DNA from: Russula earlei
Taxonomy: Eukaryota > Basidiomycota > Agaricomycetes > Russulales > Russulaceae
Reading direction: 5' to 3'
NCBI GenBank assembly: GCA_025769875.1
Contig: JAGFNK010000354.1
Span: 1-54,849, forward strand
Length of the DNA: 54,849 nucleotides
Shown: positions 11,214-21,609 of the stretch, piece after piece
Layout: each line of letters starts with the position of its first letter
Position numbering within the stretch: the first letter of the stretch is position 1
Position numbers and translations under genes: made by a program
Notes under the pieces: model-generated
Database searches by the model: none
Told to the model about the DNA's origin: nothing
Seen by the model: the letters and a program-made list of their open reading frames with translations, nothing else

Positions 11214-12670
11214 AGAAGTGCCAGTTCATGGTGTGGAAACTAACCATGCTGGGGTGGGACATAGACAAAGGGAAGATGAAGATTGAGGCCTCTAAGGTCC
11301 GAGGAATCATGGACTGGCCTAGGGAAATCAAGGATGTACACAAAGTACACAAAGTCATGGGAGTCCTCAGTTTCAATAGGGTTTTCATTTTGAGGATTCA
11401 GTCAGATTTCTTGACCCATTATTGCCTTGACAAAGAAAGGGGTGCCATTTGAATGGAACCAAGAATGCAAAGATGCTCTGGAACAACTTATCCAGATAGT
11501 ATCTTCTGACCCCGTCCTGCTCCATCCTGATGAGGAGCGACCCTTTGAACTGGAAGTAGACACGTCAAATTATGCTATTGGAGCAGTACTATTCCAGAAG
11601 GATGAACAAGGAAAGAGGAGGCCAATAGGTTACTTCTCCGCAGCCTTGAAACAAGGAGAAAAGAACTACAACATATGGGACAAAGAGTTCTTAGCCATGG
11701 TGCGAGCCTTGAAGCACTGGAGACACCTGCTCATGGGAGCAAAGCATAAGGTGGTGGTCTATACAGACCATGTGAGCCTGTTGCATTACCGACACCCTCA
11801 ACGAATAAACAGTCGAGTAGCAAGATACGTTACCTTCTTGGCGGACTTTGATTTAGAACTGAAACACCAGGCAGGGGCAAGGAATAAAGCAGATGCCCTG
11901 TCTAGGAGACCAGACCTTGACGATGGACAAGGGGATAAAGAAGAAGTGGTCACACTACCTGACCACCTTTTTATTCGAGTAATGCATACTACTGCATTGG
12001 AAGAACGGATAAAGAACCAACAAGGGGAAGAAAGACACCAATTAAAGTTACTTGATTGGGTACAGAGACACCGACTGGAGAAGTGACATAGCTTATGGTG
12101 GAAGAATGAAGCCTTGGTGGTTACAGGTGATGAAGGGACCCACAGGACGTTACTGGAACAGTATCATGACAGTCCCACAGCAGGACACCCAGGGAAGGCT
12201 AAAACATTACTGGGAATGATGCGATACTACTGGTGGCCCACCATGAGACGCTTTGTCAACCGATATGTGGAAGGATGCGCAATTTGCCAAAGTAACAAGT
12301 CAAACACTCATCCAAGTCGACCTCCCCTATATCCCATACCACCAGAAGAAGGGGCTACTCCCTTCTCAACTGTCAGCATGGACTTTGTGGTCAAATTGCC
12401 AAAGTCGAAAGGATATGACAGTATATTGACTGTCACTGACCATGATTGTACTAAGGGCATCATCCTGCTTCCTTGCAAGGAAGAGATGGATGCAGAAGAG
12501 CTAGCACAGCTCCACAAGGACAGAATATTCCCCTTTGTGGGAGTACCAAGCAAGATCATATCCAATCGAGACAAACTAATAAGTTCCAAGTTCATTAGGG
12601 AACTTTGCGACCAGCTGCATATCAAACAGAATATCAGCACTGCCTACCATCCCCAGACAGATGGACAATC

Positions 12671-13297
12671 TGTTGTAGTTTACCCCTTTCTTCGGTTCAT
12701 CCATAATCCCTCTCCTTATTGTTCTCCTTTGTTATCCTTGTCTCCACAGTTACAGTTTCATCCCTTGATGGTGATCCCCTATTGTGTTTCACCTGTTATG
12801 TTTCATCTATTGTGTTTCACTTATTGTGTTTCACCTATTGTCGAGTTACTTTTGCTATTGGTCTACCTTTATCTATTGTTCTGCTTATAGTACTGTACAG
12901 CCTCGCTACATACAGTATTTAAGTGCCTGTAGAAGCTGGGGAATACCCCAAGCTTAGCTTTGTCCCATTTCCTGTCACATCCCTTTGCCCTGTAAAAACT
13001 GTTTCTCAAATCACAGCTTGCATTGTGCTGGCTTACACCTTGCTTGTCTTGAACACACCTCAGGGAATCTTTGTGTTCCTTTTCCTCCTCTGCTTCTCTC
13101 TCATCGTCCTCCTCTTCTGTGAAACCAGAAGATCGGCTCTGTCTGTGGACTGAGTCATTGTCTAACTCAGCCTTGAGACACTAAACCTTTGATCCGGTCT
13201 CTCTGAGCCGGCCCCCACTAAACCTTTGAACCAAGTCACAGGGACTTGGCCCCATTGAACCCTGAGCTAACGCTCTTACGGCTGCGACACCGTAACA
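12671..13297 (+). repeat. 5' LTR of element B
   Basis: 627 bp, TGTTG...TAACA, nearly identical to 33741-34367, with most differences being C/T or G/A changes, several at CpG. The U3 has a run of TGTGTTTCA repeats (about 12785-12838). TATTTAAG at 12917-12924 is the likely TATA element, with aagcttagctt (12950-12960) downstream as predicted RNA 5' end. Confidence 0.92.
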
Positions 13298-13298
13298 C

Positions 13299-13309
13299 AA
13301 GCTAAGCTT
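13299..13309 (+). promoter_or_regulatory. Self-primer binding site of element B
   Basis: aagctaagctt, one base after the LTR end, is the exact complement of aagcttagctt at 12950-12960 in the LTR. Same self-priming design as A and D. Confidence 0.65.
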
Positions 13310-14812
13310 CTCTACTCCATTCTGGAGATCAACCTTGAACTACCATCGAACCGTTGGGTCTGCGTCCAACCCAGACCATCCCCAGACCTCCCCGAACACG
13401 TTGTAGGAGCTGCCACTTGGGACAGCTTTCATACCTTCCTCTGCTACATCACCACCAAAAACAACAAAGAACTACCAGTCGAATTCATCAACAATCATTG
13501 GTTCGAACTACGACTTAGAAGAGGACAACTCTACACTCACCTAGACCTAGAACTCGTCAGAAACAGCCTTGGATTAGGCTACTGGAGGGAAAACGACCCT
13601 CGCTACGAACCACCGTCAGAATCAGAAGCCTCCTCTACAGAAGGCAACCCCCCTGAACCAGAAAACGCTGTTGAAACTCAGACACCCTTTGAATCCCCAG
13701 CATTAGAGCCAGAGGACCCTCTTGGAAACCAGGAACCCATTGAAGACCTAGAACTTGAACCACAGAACCCCCCAGAAATCATTATGGCAGCTCAACCCCA
13801 AATTGCTGTACAACCACCCCAAGCCGCTGTCCAGGCTCCTCAGATGGCCGCTCAGCCCCCCCCAGTCGTTGTTCCCCCCCCTCAAGCAGCTGCCCCTGCA
13901 CCACAAGGCACTAATGGATCCCTTAGCGGTGAAGAACCCACAGCTTTCACTGGGGAAAGAAACAAAACAAAAAGATTCATCATGGAATTTAACCTATTCT
14001 GGGGTCTCAATGATGATAAAGCAGTAATGCTTTCCCCTTTTAAACGAACAATGTTGGCCCTCTCCTATATTCAGGGAGAAAAAGTCGAGGAATGGGTCAA
14101 CTCACAGGCAACTGCACTCAGGGAAAAAATAAGCAGGACCCAAAACCCCATTAACAGGATGGATGAAGTCTTATGGAACGACTTTGTCACAGACTTCACA
14201 TTTAAGTTCACCAACACTGTGGAGAAAGAAGATGCCCAAGCAGCCCTTGCCAAACATACAATGAAGGAATCCCTTGACGATTACATCTCCACTTTCGAAC
14301 AGCTTCTAAACAAAACAGGATGGCCAGAAACGGACGTTATCGCCATTGAAAGCTTCAAAAATGGCTTAAAAATCGGGCTCTATCGCGCAATTCTAAACAG
14401 AGATGTCTGGCCTACCACTCTTCAGGAATGGAAGGAAGAAGCCAGAAGACAACACCGACGCTTCATCACCATCAGGGAAAAAATTAAGGGGAAAACTACA
14501 CACCCCCCCCTCAGAACATAGGTCTCATCACTCCAATCGAATGCAAGTGGACGCTGCCAAGTCCAACTTCAAGAAACTCACTGAAGAAGAAAGGAAACAA
14601 TTGGCAAATGAAGGACATTGCTTCTGCTGCCAAGAGAAAGGCCACCTCAGCCAGGAGTGTCCCAAGAACACTGCCCCCACTACCTCCAAGGCACGTACCA
14701 CTGAACCAACCCCTGAACCACCAAAAGAGGAAGAAGCCACCACTATGGTGGCCCATATGAAAACATTGCCAGCGGAGGATAGAGCCAAACTTTGGGACCT
14801 CATCCTCAGAGA

Positions 14813-14819
14813 GGATTTT
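14813..14819 (+). promoter_or_regulatory. -1 ribosomal frameshift heptamer, element B
   Basis: G GAT TTT in the Gag frame, two codons before its stop. The -1 frame runs open into the protease. GGAUUUU is a known efficient slippery heptamer. Confidence 0.65.
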
Positions 14820-16793
14820 CTCTAGGCCAAGGTATAACAGTCGGTACTAAGGCCCAAATAGATACCATTGTCCAACATAAAGAAAACTCAATGAAAGTTC
14901 CCTTTATGATCACAACAAATGGAAAGACTGGCCAAGCACTCCTAGACAGTGGAGCAACAGAGAACTTCATTAGTCAAGGAATTGTAGAAAAATTACAAAT
15001 CCCACTTCGAACTCTCAGAACCCCCAGACCCATCATCAATGTAGATGGCACCAGTAACCAAGGAGGAGCACTAACCCATTATGCTCATATGGCCGTACGT
15101 CATGGCCCCACCACATGACTTCTCACATTTTACGTCACAAACCTGGGAGAAGATAGAATGATCCTCGGTTACCCTTTCCTAAAAGCGTTAAACCCCCTTG
15201 TCAACTGGAGCACCAGTCGCCTAAAAAATCATCTAGGGGTCCTTCTCACTCCTGTCTCCCTAACTAAATCACCAAGAATATGGGTTGCACAAATCAGAAC
15301 AACTGTCATTCCCCCTGAATATCTACGACATCAAAGGGTCTTTTCAGAAGAAGCAGCCAAACGACTCCCACCCAGTCGAGGAGAACTCAACTTTAGAATC
15401 ACCCTGAAGCCCGACACCCCCAAGTTCCTTGATTGCCGAACCTACCCGCTCCCCCAGAATGAGAAACAAGAGTTATCAAGACAAATACAAGAAGACCTGG
15501 CTAAGTGTTTTATCAAAGATGGCGTATCCCCGGTCTTCTTCGTTCAAAAAAAGGATGGCACCGCCCCACGAATGGTAGTCGACTACCAAAAACTCAATAA
15601 CGCCACAGTCCCCGACTACCATGCCTTACCCAACATGGAAGAACAATTGCAACCGACTAAGGGGCAAGTCCACCTTCAGTAAATTCGACGTCTGAGCTGG
15701 CTACAATAACATCCTGATCCACCCCGAAGACCGACACAAAGGCGCCTTTAAAACTCAATTTGGCACCTTCATCCCCATGGTGATGGGTTTCGGCTTTACT
15801 AATGCCCCAGCTGCCTTCCAACGAGCAATGAACCATACCCTCAGACCCTGGCTTCTAAAATACCCAGAAAATACCTGCAACTACCTAGATGATGTGGCAA
15901 TAGCCACAGGTGTGGGAGAAGAGCTCCTTCATCAACAAATCACACATGAGTTCCTTGACCTACTCGAAAGAGACTCCTATTTCCTGAAGGCATCAAAGTG
16001 CGCTTTTGAACAACATGAAATTGATTTCTTGGGTTTCTGGATCAACCAAGGGACCCTCAAAATTGACCCAGTCAAAATGAACGGTCTCAAAAACTGGCCG
16101 AGACCCCCCAACAATCTGAAACAGGTACAACAAATCATGGGCGCCCTCAATTACCAACGACCATTTATCCGAGACTTTGCAAAAATAGCTCGCCCCATTT
16201 TCTCCACGATCAAGAAAGGAACACCCTTCCTCTGGACCCCAGAAGCGACCACAGCCCTAGAAACCCTGATATCGGCAGTCTGCGATGACCCTGAACTATA
16301 CACTGCCAACCCTGATCTCCCATATGAATTAGAGACTGATGCTTCACAATTTGCCACTGGAGCAATCCTCTTCCAAAAGGACCAGAGAGGAAAAAGAAAA
16401 ATGATCGGAAACATGTCACATGCCTTCAATGAAGCAGAAAGGAACTACCCAGTTTGGGATAGGGAGTTCCTGGCCCTGATCCTCGCACTCCAACACTGGC
16501 GATACCTATTAGTCGGGACTAAACACCCCATCAAGATTTTTACAGACCATGCTAACCTGGCCCACTACCGACTCCCCCACAAGATCAACCGAAGAATTGC
16601 CGGATACATCTCAACTCTTGCGGATTATCACTTCGAAATCCACCACAAACCTGGAATCTCCAATCACGCAGACGCTCTCTCACGACGACCTGACCACAAT
16701 GATGGGTCGGAAGATAACTGGAACATCACGGCGCTACCGGACAAACTTTTCATTCGCACGCTTCACACCGAGGACCTCTATGAGCAGGTATTA
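14813..16793 (+). pseudogene. Element B Pol, part 1: protease, RT, RNase H
   Basis: The protease has LLDSGATENFIS (about 14939). A TGA at 15116 splits it (the alignment suggests a lost Arg/Lys). RT starts about 15390 and has YLDD at 15882-15893. A frame change occurs near 15650 and a TGA at 15693 in KFDV-stop-AGYNN, where relatives have Arg, so CGA to TGA is likely. RNase H is at about 16330-16690 (ETDAS, REFLA, TDHAN, HADALSRRP). The frame then runs into T1 at 16794. Removing T1 and one TA rejoins the frame with 20043 onward. Confidence 0.88.
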
Positions 16794-17132
16794 TTGCCGT
16801 TTTCAGCGCACTTGGCGGAGCTTGAATTCCACCCAAATCGGCACAGAAACCCCCTCAAACATGCGGGATGAATATCTCCCTCAAAACAGCTTCAATTCAT
16901 ATGAACTTCATTGTCCCTGAATCGCTTGAATGAGGGCTAGGCAGCCCCATTGTTTTCATGAGATTTGAGTGAGAATTGGTGGAGCTGGACTCAAGCCACC
17001 TCCACATGTGTATTAGATGAATTACAACTCAAAATCATGGTCTATATCTATTATTTTTCCCTCATGTTGTACCCATGGGCTGTCTTGAGGCAGCCCCATA
17101 GTGTTTTTGACTCAAGTGTTGTGGTGTGCAAC
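16794..17132 (+). repeat. Left terminal inverted repeat of T1
   Basis: Reverse-complement match to 19702-20040 over about 339 bp with few mismatches. Includes the shared GGCTAGGCAGCCCCATTG and CCATGGGCTGTCTTGAGG blocks. Confidence 0.9.
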
Positions 17133-17439
17133 ATTATTTCCAGTGTGATTGGAGTTGCGGCCAGCCACTCATCACCCCTCTCACCTCTCGATTCTGACCA
17201 TCCTTCTTGTTTTTCACAGACAGAGAGGAGTGGGTTGCAAAGAGGGGTCCTATTCTGAACTCTTTCTACTACAGAGTAGCTAGGGTGTTTTTATATACCG
17301 GAGTCGTCTCCATTGCAGGTGGTGGCAGCAGGCGTGGACGAGGAGCGAAGGTGTAGGCGGTGAGCATGAGTTCGTAGATAGAGACGTAGGTGGCGAGGAC
17401 TCGAGAAAGAGGATGCGTGGGGCGGCTTGCGCGGGGGTG

Positions 17440-18270
17440 GGATCTGTCGTCTTGCGGCGGCGGTGGTGGGGGTCGTCTCCACTGCAGGTGTCGGCAGCAG
17501 ATGTGGGCGAGAGCGCGCGAATGGATGGGGAGGCGATGTGGGAGGCGGCATGCAGTGTGCTGTTGGCGTCGGCGACTGCTTCTCCTGTGGCAGCAGCGGC
17601 ATGGCAGCGACTTCTGCTCCTGTTGTGGCATGTTGTGGCTAAGTTTGTGGCCGAGGCCTTCTTGGTCTTCTGGGGTGGTGCTGTTGGCGAGGGGTTGTGA
17701 CGGTGCGGTGGTGCTGGTGTCGCACGAAACTACTAAAGTGGCGGCTGTGACTGAGAAGACTGAGGCTGAGACTGAGAAGGTGGCGGCGGACTGAGCTGGT
17801 GCGACGGTGGAGGCGGACGGGGCGGAGGCGACGACTGAGGGCAACGCAGGGGCGGTGGTGGCTGTGGCTGACAAGGGCGTGGCGGCGGTGGCTTGTGAGA
17901 TGGTGGTGGAGGCGGCGGCGTGTGGCGCTAAGACATTGGTGGCTGAGGCTGAGGCTACGGCGGCAGCTGACAAGACTAAGGCGGCTGGCAAGGCTAAGAG
18001 CGCGGTGGCAGCGGTTGACTGATCTGAAGCTGGGGCGACGGAGACAGCTGGCAAAACTAGGGGCACGGTGGTGGCGGCTGAGACTGAGAAGGCTGAGGCT
18101 GAGGGCAGGGTGGAGATGGCGGCGGCTGGCGATGCTGGTGCTATGACGGACTGGGCTGAACTGACAAGTACGGGCGAGGCTAAGACGGAGACTGATGTGA
18201 AGTCAGCGGCTGGCACGACTGAGGCTACTGTGGCGACGGACGAGGCGATGGACAAGACATGCGTAAAGAG
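17440..18270. repeat. GC-rich low-complexity tract inside T1
   Basis: Degenerate repeats of GGCGGTGG, GGCTGAGACTGAGAAG and GGCTAAGA-type units. Several frames on both strands stay open for 70-330 codons, giving Ala/Glu-rich (plus) or Ala/Ser/Pro-rich (minus, 17269-18255) products. Openness in so many frames is a composition effect, so I do not call genes here. The same tract is in T2 at about 22260-23090. Confidence 0.7.
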
Positions 18271-18399
18271 TCGTGTGGCTTATTCATCAACCATCCACCT
18301 GTCCACTCCTACTCCAGGACGACGACAGGGCATCCTTCCCTTCCCAGAGCTGCTCACCATACCTTGCTCTACCCCTCCATTTCAACCCCCTAAACCCTC

Positions 18400-19386
18400 A
18401 TGCGCTCGAAGCAACATGCTTCAAAACGCCGGCCTGCACCAACACGTACTACTGGCCAAAGGAAGGCTGCCCAAAAAAAAACTGGTGGAAATGAAAGTGA
18501 CAGCTCAGGCATTCCCACTCAACCAAAGCGATCACAACCACGAGCTCAGGCTTCCAAGACATCCCTTCCTGCTATTGATGAGGATGGGGAGGAAGAGTCC
18601 TATGCCTATGTAAATGCAGAAGCCTGGGAACTTACTACAGCACAAACGCACGGACCACAAGACATGCAAAATTGTCGTAAAGGCGCATGGCCTCGATGTC
18701 GACTCACCCACACAGCTATATGGCTGGCCGCAAATCGCTTACAAGAGTACATATGTGTGTATTCCTTTCGTGCCATCTCCTCTTCGTCCTCACATCATCT
18801 TCATTGTCACCGCCAGCATGCCACCCTCGCCCCCATCAACTGCCGCATGCCCTCGCCCTCAATGCCCCTGCCTTCACCATGCACCGACGAGTCCCAATGC
18901 ACAGCCGAAGAGCCCCGTACCACACCGCCGTCTTCATTGCCATCAGATGGTGTTGCTACTGTACATTTCGGTATGCTTTTCTCCCCTTTTTTACTAGACT
19001 CTCATTTTGTTAGTCAGAGATCTGCATGCCGCCTATGCGTCCATTTCCCAGCCTGCCACCGTCTTCCCTCTCCCTTTCTACTTCTACGCCCCCTCGCTCC
19101 TCTACCTCGCATCTGCCATCAAAGTTCTCCAATCGTCCCACCCGCAATCGCATTTGGCAGCGCCATCAGCGCCCAAGCAACCACCCACCAGCACTCTCCC
19201 TATCCCCCCTCCAGCCTCTCCTTTGCATCGTCTCCCCCTCCTCGCATCGTGACTCGACCACACCCCTCGTCACCACACCTGGCCTCGGCCATCCTTCACA
19301 AATTGCCACACACCACTACCACAGCCGCTGGAGACCACAACTCGATACCTTGCGTCGTCCAGCTTTGGTCCCCTTCTCATGTCTAG
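18400..19386 (+). CDS. Hypothetical ORF inside transposon T1 (328 codons)
   Basis: Starts at an ATG after a pyrimidine-rich leader. The first ~75 codons are basic then acidic (MRSKQHASKRRPAPT..., then DEDGEEES), as in a nuclear or DNA-binding protein tail. The rest is Ser/Pro-rich without a known domain. No catalytic motif of a transposase is visible. In T2 the same frame is broken after about 30 codons because the A9 tract (around 18472-18481) has become A10. It may be a captured host gene fragment or chance. An AATAAA at about 19465 lies downstream. Confidence 0.35.
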   Translation: MRSKQHASKRRPAPTRTTGQRKAAQKKTGGNESDSSGIPTQPKRSQPRAQASKTSLPAIDEDGEEESYAYVNAEAWELTTAQTHGPQDMQNCRKGAWPRCRLTHTAIWLAANRLQEYICVYSFRAISSSSSHHLHCHRQHATLAPINCRMPSPSMPLPSPCTDESQCTAEEPRTTPPSSLPSDGVATVHFGMLFSPFLLDSHFVSQRSACRLCVHFPACHRLPSPFLLLRPLAPLPRICHQSSPIVPPAIAFGSAISAQATTHQHSPYPPSSLSFASSPPPRIVTRPHPSSPHLASAILHKLPHTTTTAAGDHNSIPCVVQLWSPSHV

Positions 19387-19701
19387 ATTTCCTTTCATAT
19401 GCCTGTCTTTTGTGCTTTTCCTGTCCCTTAGCCTTAGTTCTAACCTGTATCTGCTACCATCTTGAATAAAGTTGCCCTGTTGTTCCCTTATCATCTGTGT
19501 GAACCTGAGTGCAGTCGAATGAACAAACGCGTTCTCGCGTTCCCACTAGGTGCTCCTCCTCTTTGGAGCTTCAGTCTTATGAAGTCATTCTGCATTCTTG
19601 GACACACTTCACCGCCCCATGGGCTCAGGTGTGCACTTCCTGGGGGGGCTCCTTCCCAGCACACGACCGTGCTACTGTCACACGATATGAGGGAAACGAC
19701 A

Positions 19702-20040
19702 TTGCACACCACAATGCTTGAGTCAAAAACACTATGGGGCTGCCTCAAGACAGCCCATGGGTACAACATGAGGGAAAAATAATAGATATAGACCATGATT
19801 TTGAGTTGTAATTCATCTAATACACATGTGGAGGTGGCTTGAGTCCAGCTCCACCAATTCTCACTCAAATCTCATGAAAACAATGGGGCTGCCTAGCCCT
19901 CATTCAAGCGATTCAGGGACAATGAAGTTCATGTGAATTGAAGCTGTTTTGAGGGAGATCTTTGCCCCGCACATTTGAGAGGGTTATCTGTGCCGATTTG
20001 GGTGGAATTCAAACTCCACCAAGTGCGCTGAAAATGGCAA
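19702..20040 (-). repeat. Right terminal inverted repeat of T1
   Basis: Inverted copy of 16794-17132, ending GAAAATGGCAA next to the TA duplication. Confidence 0.9.
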
Positions 20041-20042
20041 TA

Positions 20043-21609
20043 ACCGAACAAAGAAAATGAAGGTCAGATCTCCTCATGTGGAAAGTCAAACACGGTCTCC
20101 AAGAGGAAGAAGAGGCACTATTCAAAGACGGAAAGTTGGTGGTACCATATCAAGACCCCCTCTTACAGAACATTTTACATACCTACCACAACAGTATCCT
20201 TGGTGGACACATGGGAAATGCCCGAACCCTATATTCAATTCAAGAATCCTTCTGGTGGCCAAAAATGGCCTATTTCATCAGGGACTACATTTGAGGCTGT
20301 GCCATCTGTCAAGCCAACAAGTCTTCCACACACCCAACTCACCCTCCAATTTACCTGATCCCCCCTGAGTTTCAGAAACCATTCCAAACCATAGCGATCA
20401 ACTGGATCATCGACCTTCCGCTATCAGAGGAATACAACACCATTATGACCATCACCGACCACAACTCTACCAAAGCAGCAATATTCATACCATGTTGTAA
20501 AGACATGGGGACCCTGGCAATGGCTAAATTGTTCTTACGACATCCCTTCCCTTGGACCAGGGTCCCTTCTAAAATCATTTCCGATCGTGACCCTCGATTT
20601 ACTTCCGACCTGTTCAGAGAAGTTTCTCAGATTCTAGGAATCAACCAGAACCTGAGCACCACCTATCACCCCCAAACTGACAGACAATCCGAATGAACCA
20701 ATCAAACTCTAGAAATGTATCTCCGCATCTACACAGGAGAAAAACAAGAAGAGTGGGCGCATTGGCTCCCCATAGCTCAGTACCATTTCAATGCCCATAA
20801 GTCCACAACCACCAAGAAAACCCCGTATGAACTCCTCATGGGCTTCAACCCACAAGGACTTGGCACCCAACTCAAATCTAAATTTCCTGGAATCCAAGAA
20901 TGACTCAAGGCATTGAAGGACATGAGGGAATCGGCACAAGAAGCAATGAAAAGAGTACAAAACAACTGGATCAAGGAAACCAAGTTCAAAGGTTTTGAAG
21001 AAGGACAGAAGGTTTGGCTGGAAGGCACTAACTTAAAAACTCCCCATCAGTTTCATAAGTTCTGCCCCAAATGATTCGGACCTTTTACTATCACCAAGCG
21101 GATCTCCCACGTCGCTTACCAGCTCCAATTACCCCCCCAATGGAACATCCATGACGTATTTCATGCCTCCCTCTTATCTCCAGTCACAGAAACAGCCAAA
21201 CATGGACCAAACTTCCCCGAACCACCACCTGACCTTATCTCGGGAGAATACGAAGTTGAAAAGATCACTGCTCAATGTATTCATAGGGGCCGTCTCCAGT
21301 ACAGGGTCCGATGGAAAGGGTATTCTGCAGCAGAAGACACATGGGAGCCCCTTTCAAACCTTAAAAACGCTCAGGATGCTATCACCGTGTTTCACCTACA
21401 ACAACCCACCAAACTCCGTACCATGTCTTCCATTAACCTTGACCCTGCAGAATGGCATCACTCAGATGAAAGTCTAGATGGTCTAGAGGACCAGTTTTCA
21501 AATCTTACGATACAACAACGTACCCTACTCCCTCAAATTAACACTTTTAACCCCCCTTCCTATTCAGTTAACGATCCCACTATCCCCAACCATGGACACA
21601 CGATCTTTA
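20043..21609 (+). pseudogene. Element B Pol, part 2: integrase, chromodomain, start of 3' ORF
   Basis: The integrase zinc domain (HTYHNSILGGHMG, CAICQ) is at about 20185-20320. The DDE core carries ISDRDP at about 20578. After a TGA at 20694 (relatives have Arg) TNQTLEMYL follows. GPF-type C-terminal domain at about 21070, then a chromodomain at 21250-21385 (EYEVEKI, YRVRWKGY, DTWEP). Stops at 20292, 20694, 20901 and 21072 are all TGA, several where Arg is expected. After the chromodomain the same frame runs on without a stop through an ATG at 21423 into the accessory ORF, so in B the accessory part may be a Pol extension. Confidence 0.85.

Larger units (their letters stand above)
9062..12670 (+). 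pseudogene. Element A Pol, first part: protease, RT, RNase H, integrase N-terminus
   Basis: The -1 frame from the frameshift site reads through a protease (LLDSGATENFID, about 9198), a link to RT, RT with YLDD at 10262-10273, RNase H (about 11530-11900, with VDTS, KEFLA and TDH residues), the integrase zinc domain (H-x-H...C-x2-C, about 12160-12295) and the DDE core start. Damage: TGA at 9968, 9992 and 10073 (each consistent with CGA to TGA), frame changes near 9515-9760 and 11400, TGA near 12084, and the solo LTR at 10385-11213. The integrase breaks at 12670 where B is inserted, just before the residue region that carries the catalytic Glu. Confidence 0.88.
13298..14825 (+). pseudogene. Element B Gag
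   Basis: Frame 2 is open from the LTR edge at 13298 to 14521 and includes an ATG at 13784. The upstream open part has no ATG but keeps protein-like content (WDSFHTFLCYI, WFELRLRRGQLYTH), so the true start is uncertain. A Gln/Pro/Ala-rich stretch (13784-13910) precedes the capsid-like region. A C8 tract near 14506-14513 shifts the frame. The knuckle CFCCQEKGHLSQEC (about 14619-14660) and C-terminus (stop 14823-14825) lie in the next frame, so one base of the tract has probably changed. Confidence 0.82.
16794..20040 (+). mobile_element. DNA transposon T, copy 1: 339-bp inverted repeats, TA duplication
   Basis: 3247 bp, ends TTGCC(A/G)TTTTCAGCG and its complement. Inverted repeats are 16794-17132 and 19702-20040. 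TA lies on both sides (16792-16793, 20041-20042), and removing the element and one TA restores B's pol frame. The interior holds a GC-rich triplet-like tract (17440-18270), a 328-codon frame (18400-19386) and AATAAA near 19465. No DDE/D transposase was recognised, so the copy is probably non-autonomous. TA duplication fits Tc1/mariner-type insertion, but the very long repeats are unusual for that group. Confidence 0.88.

Noticed and set aside
16965..17258. 97-codon frame starting MSENWWSW, repeated four times (16965, 19491, 21781, 24313)
   Set aside because: It is the terminal inverted repeat of transposon T read outward. It is present because the repeat is duplicated, with differing C-termini. 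No family recognised, so not called a gene.
17269..18255. Minus-strand 328-codon Ala/Ser-rich frame, and its T2 counterpart at 22096-23106
   Set aside because: It lies on a GC-rich degenerate repeat where several frames on both strands are open. Composition, not coding, explains it.
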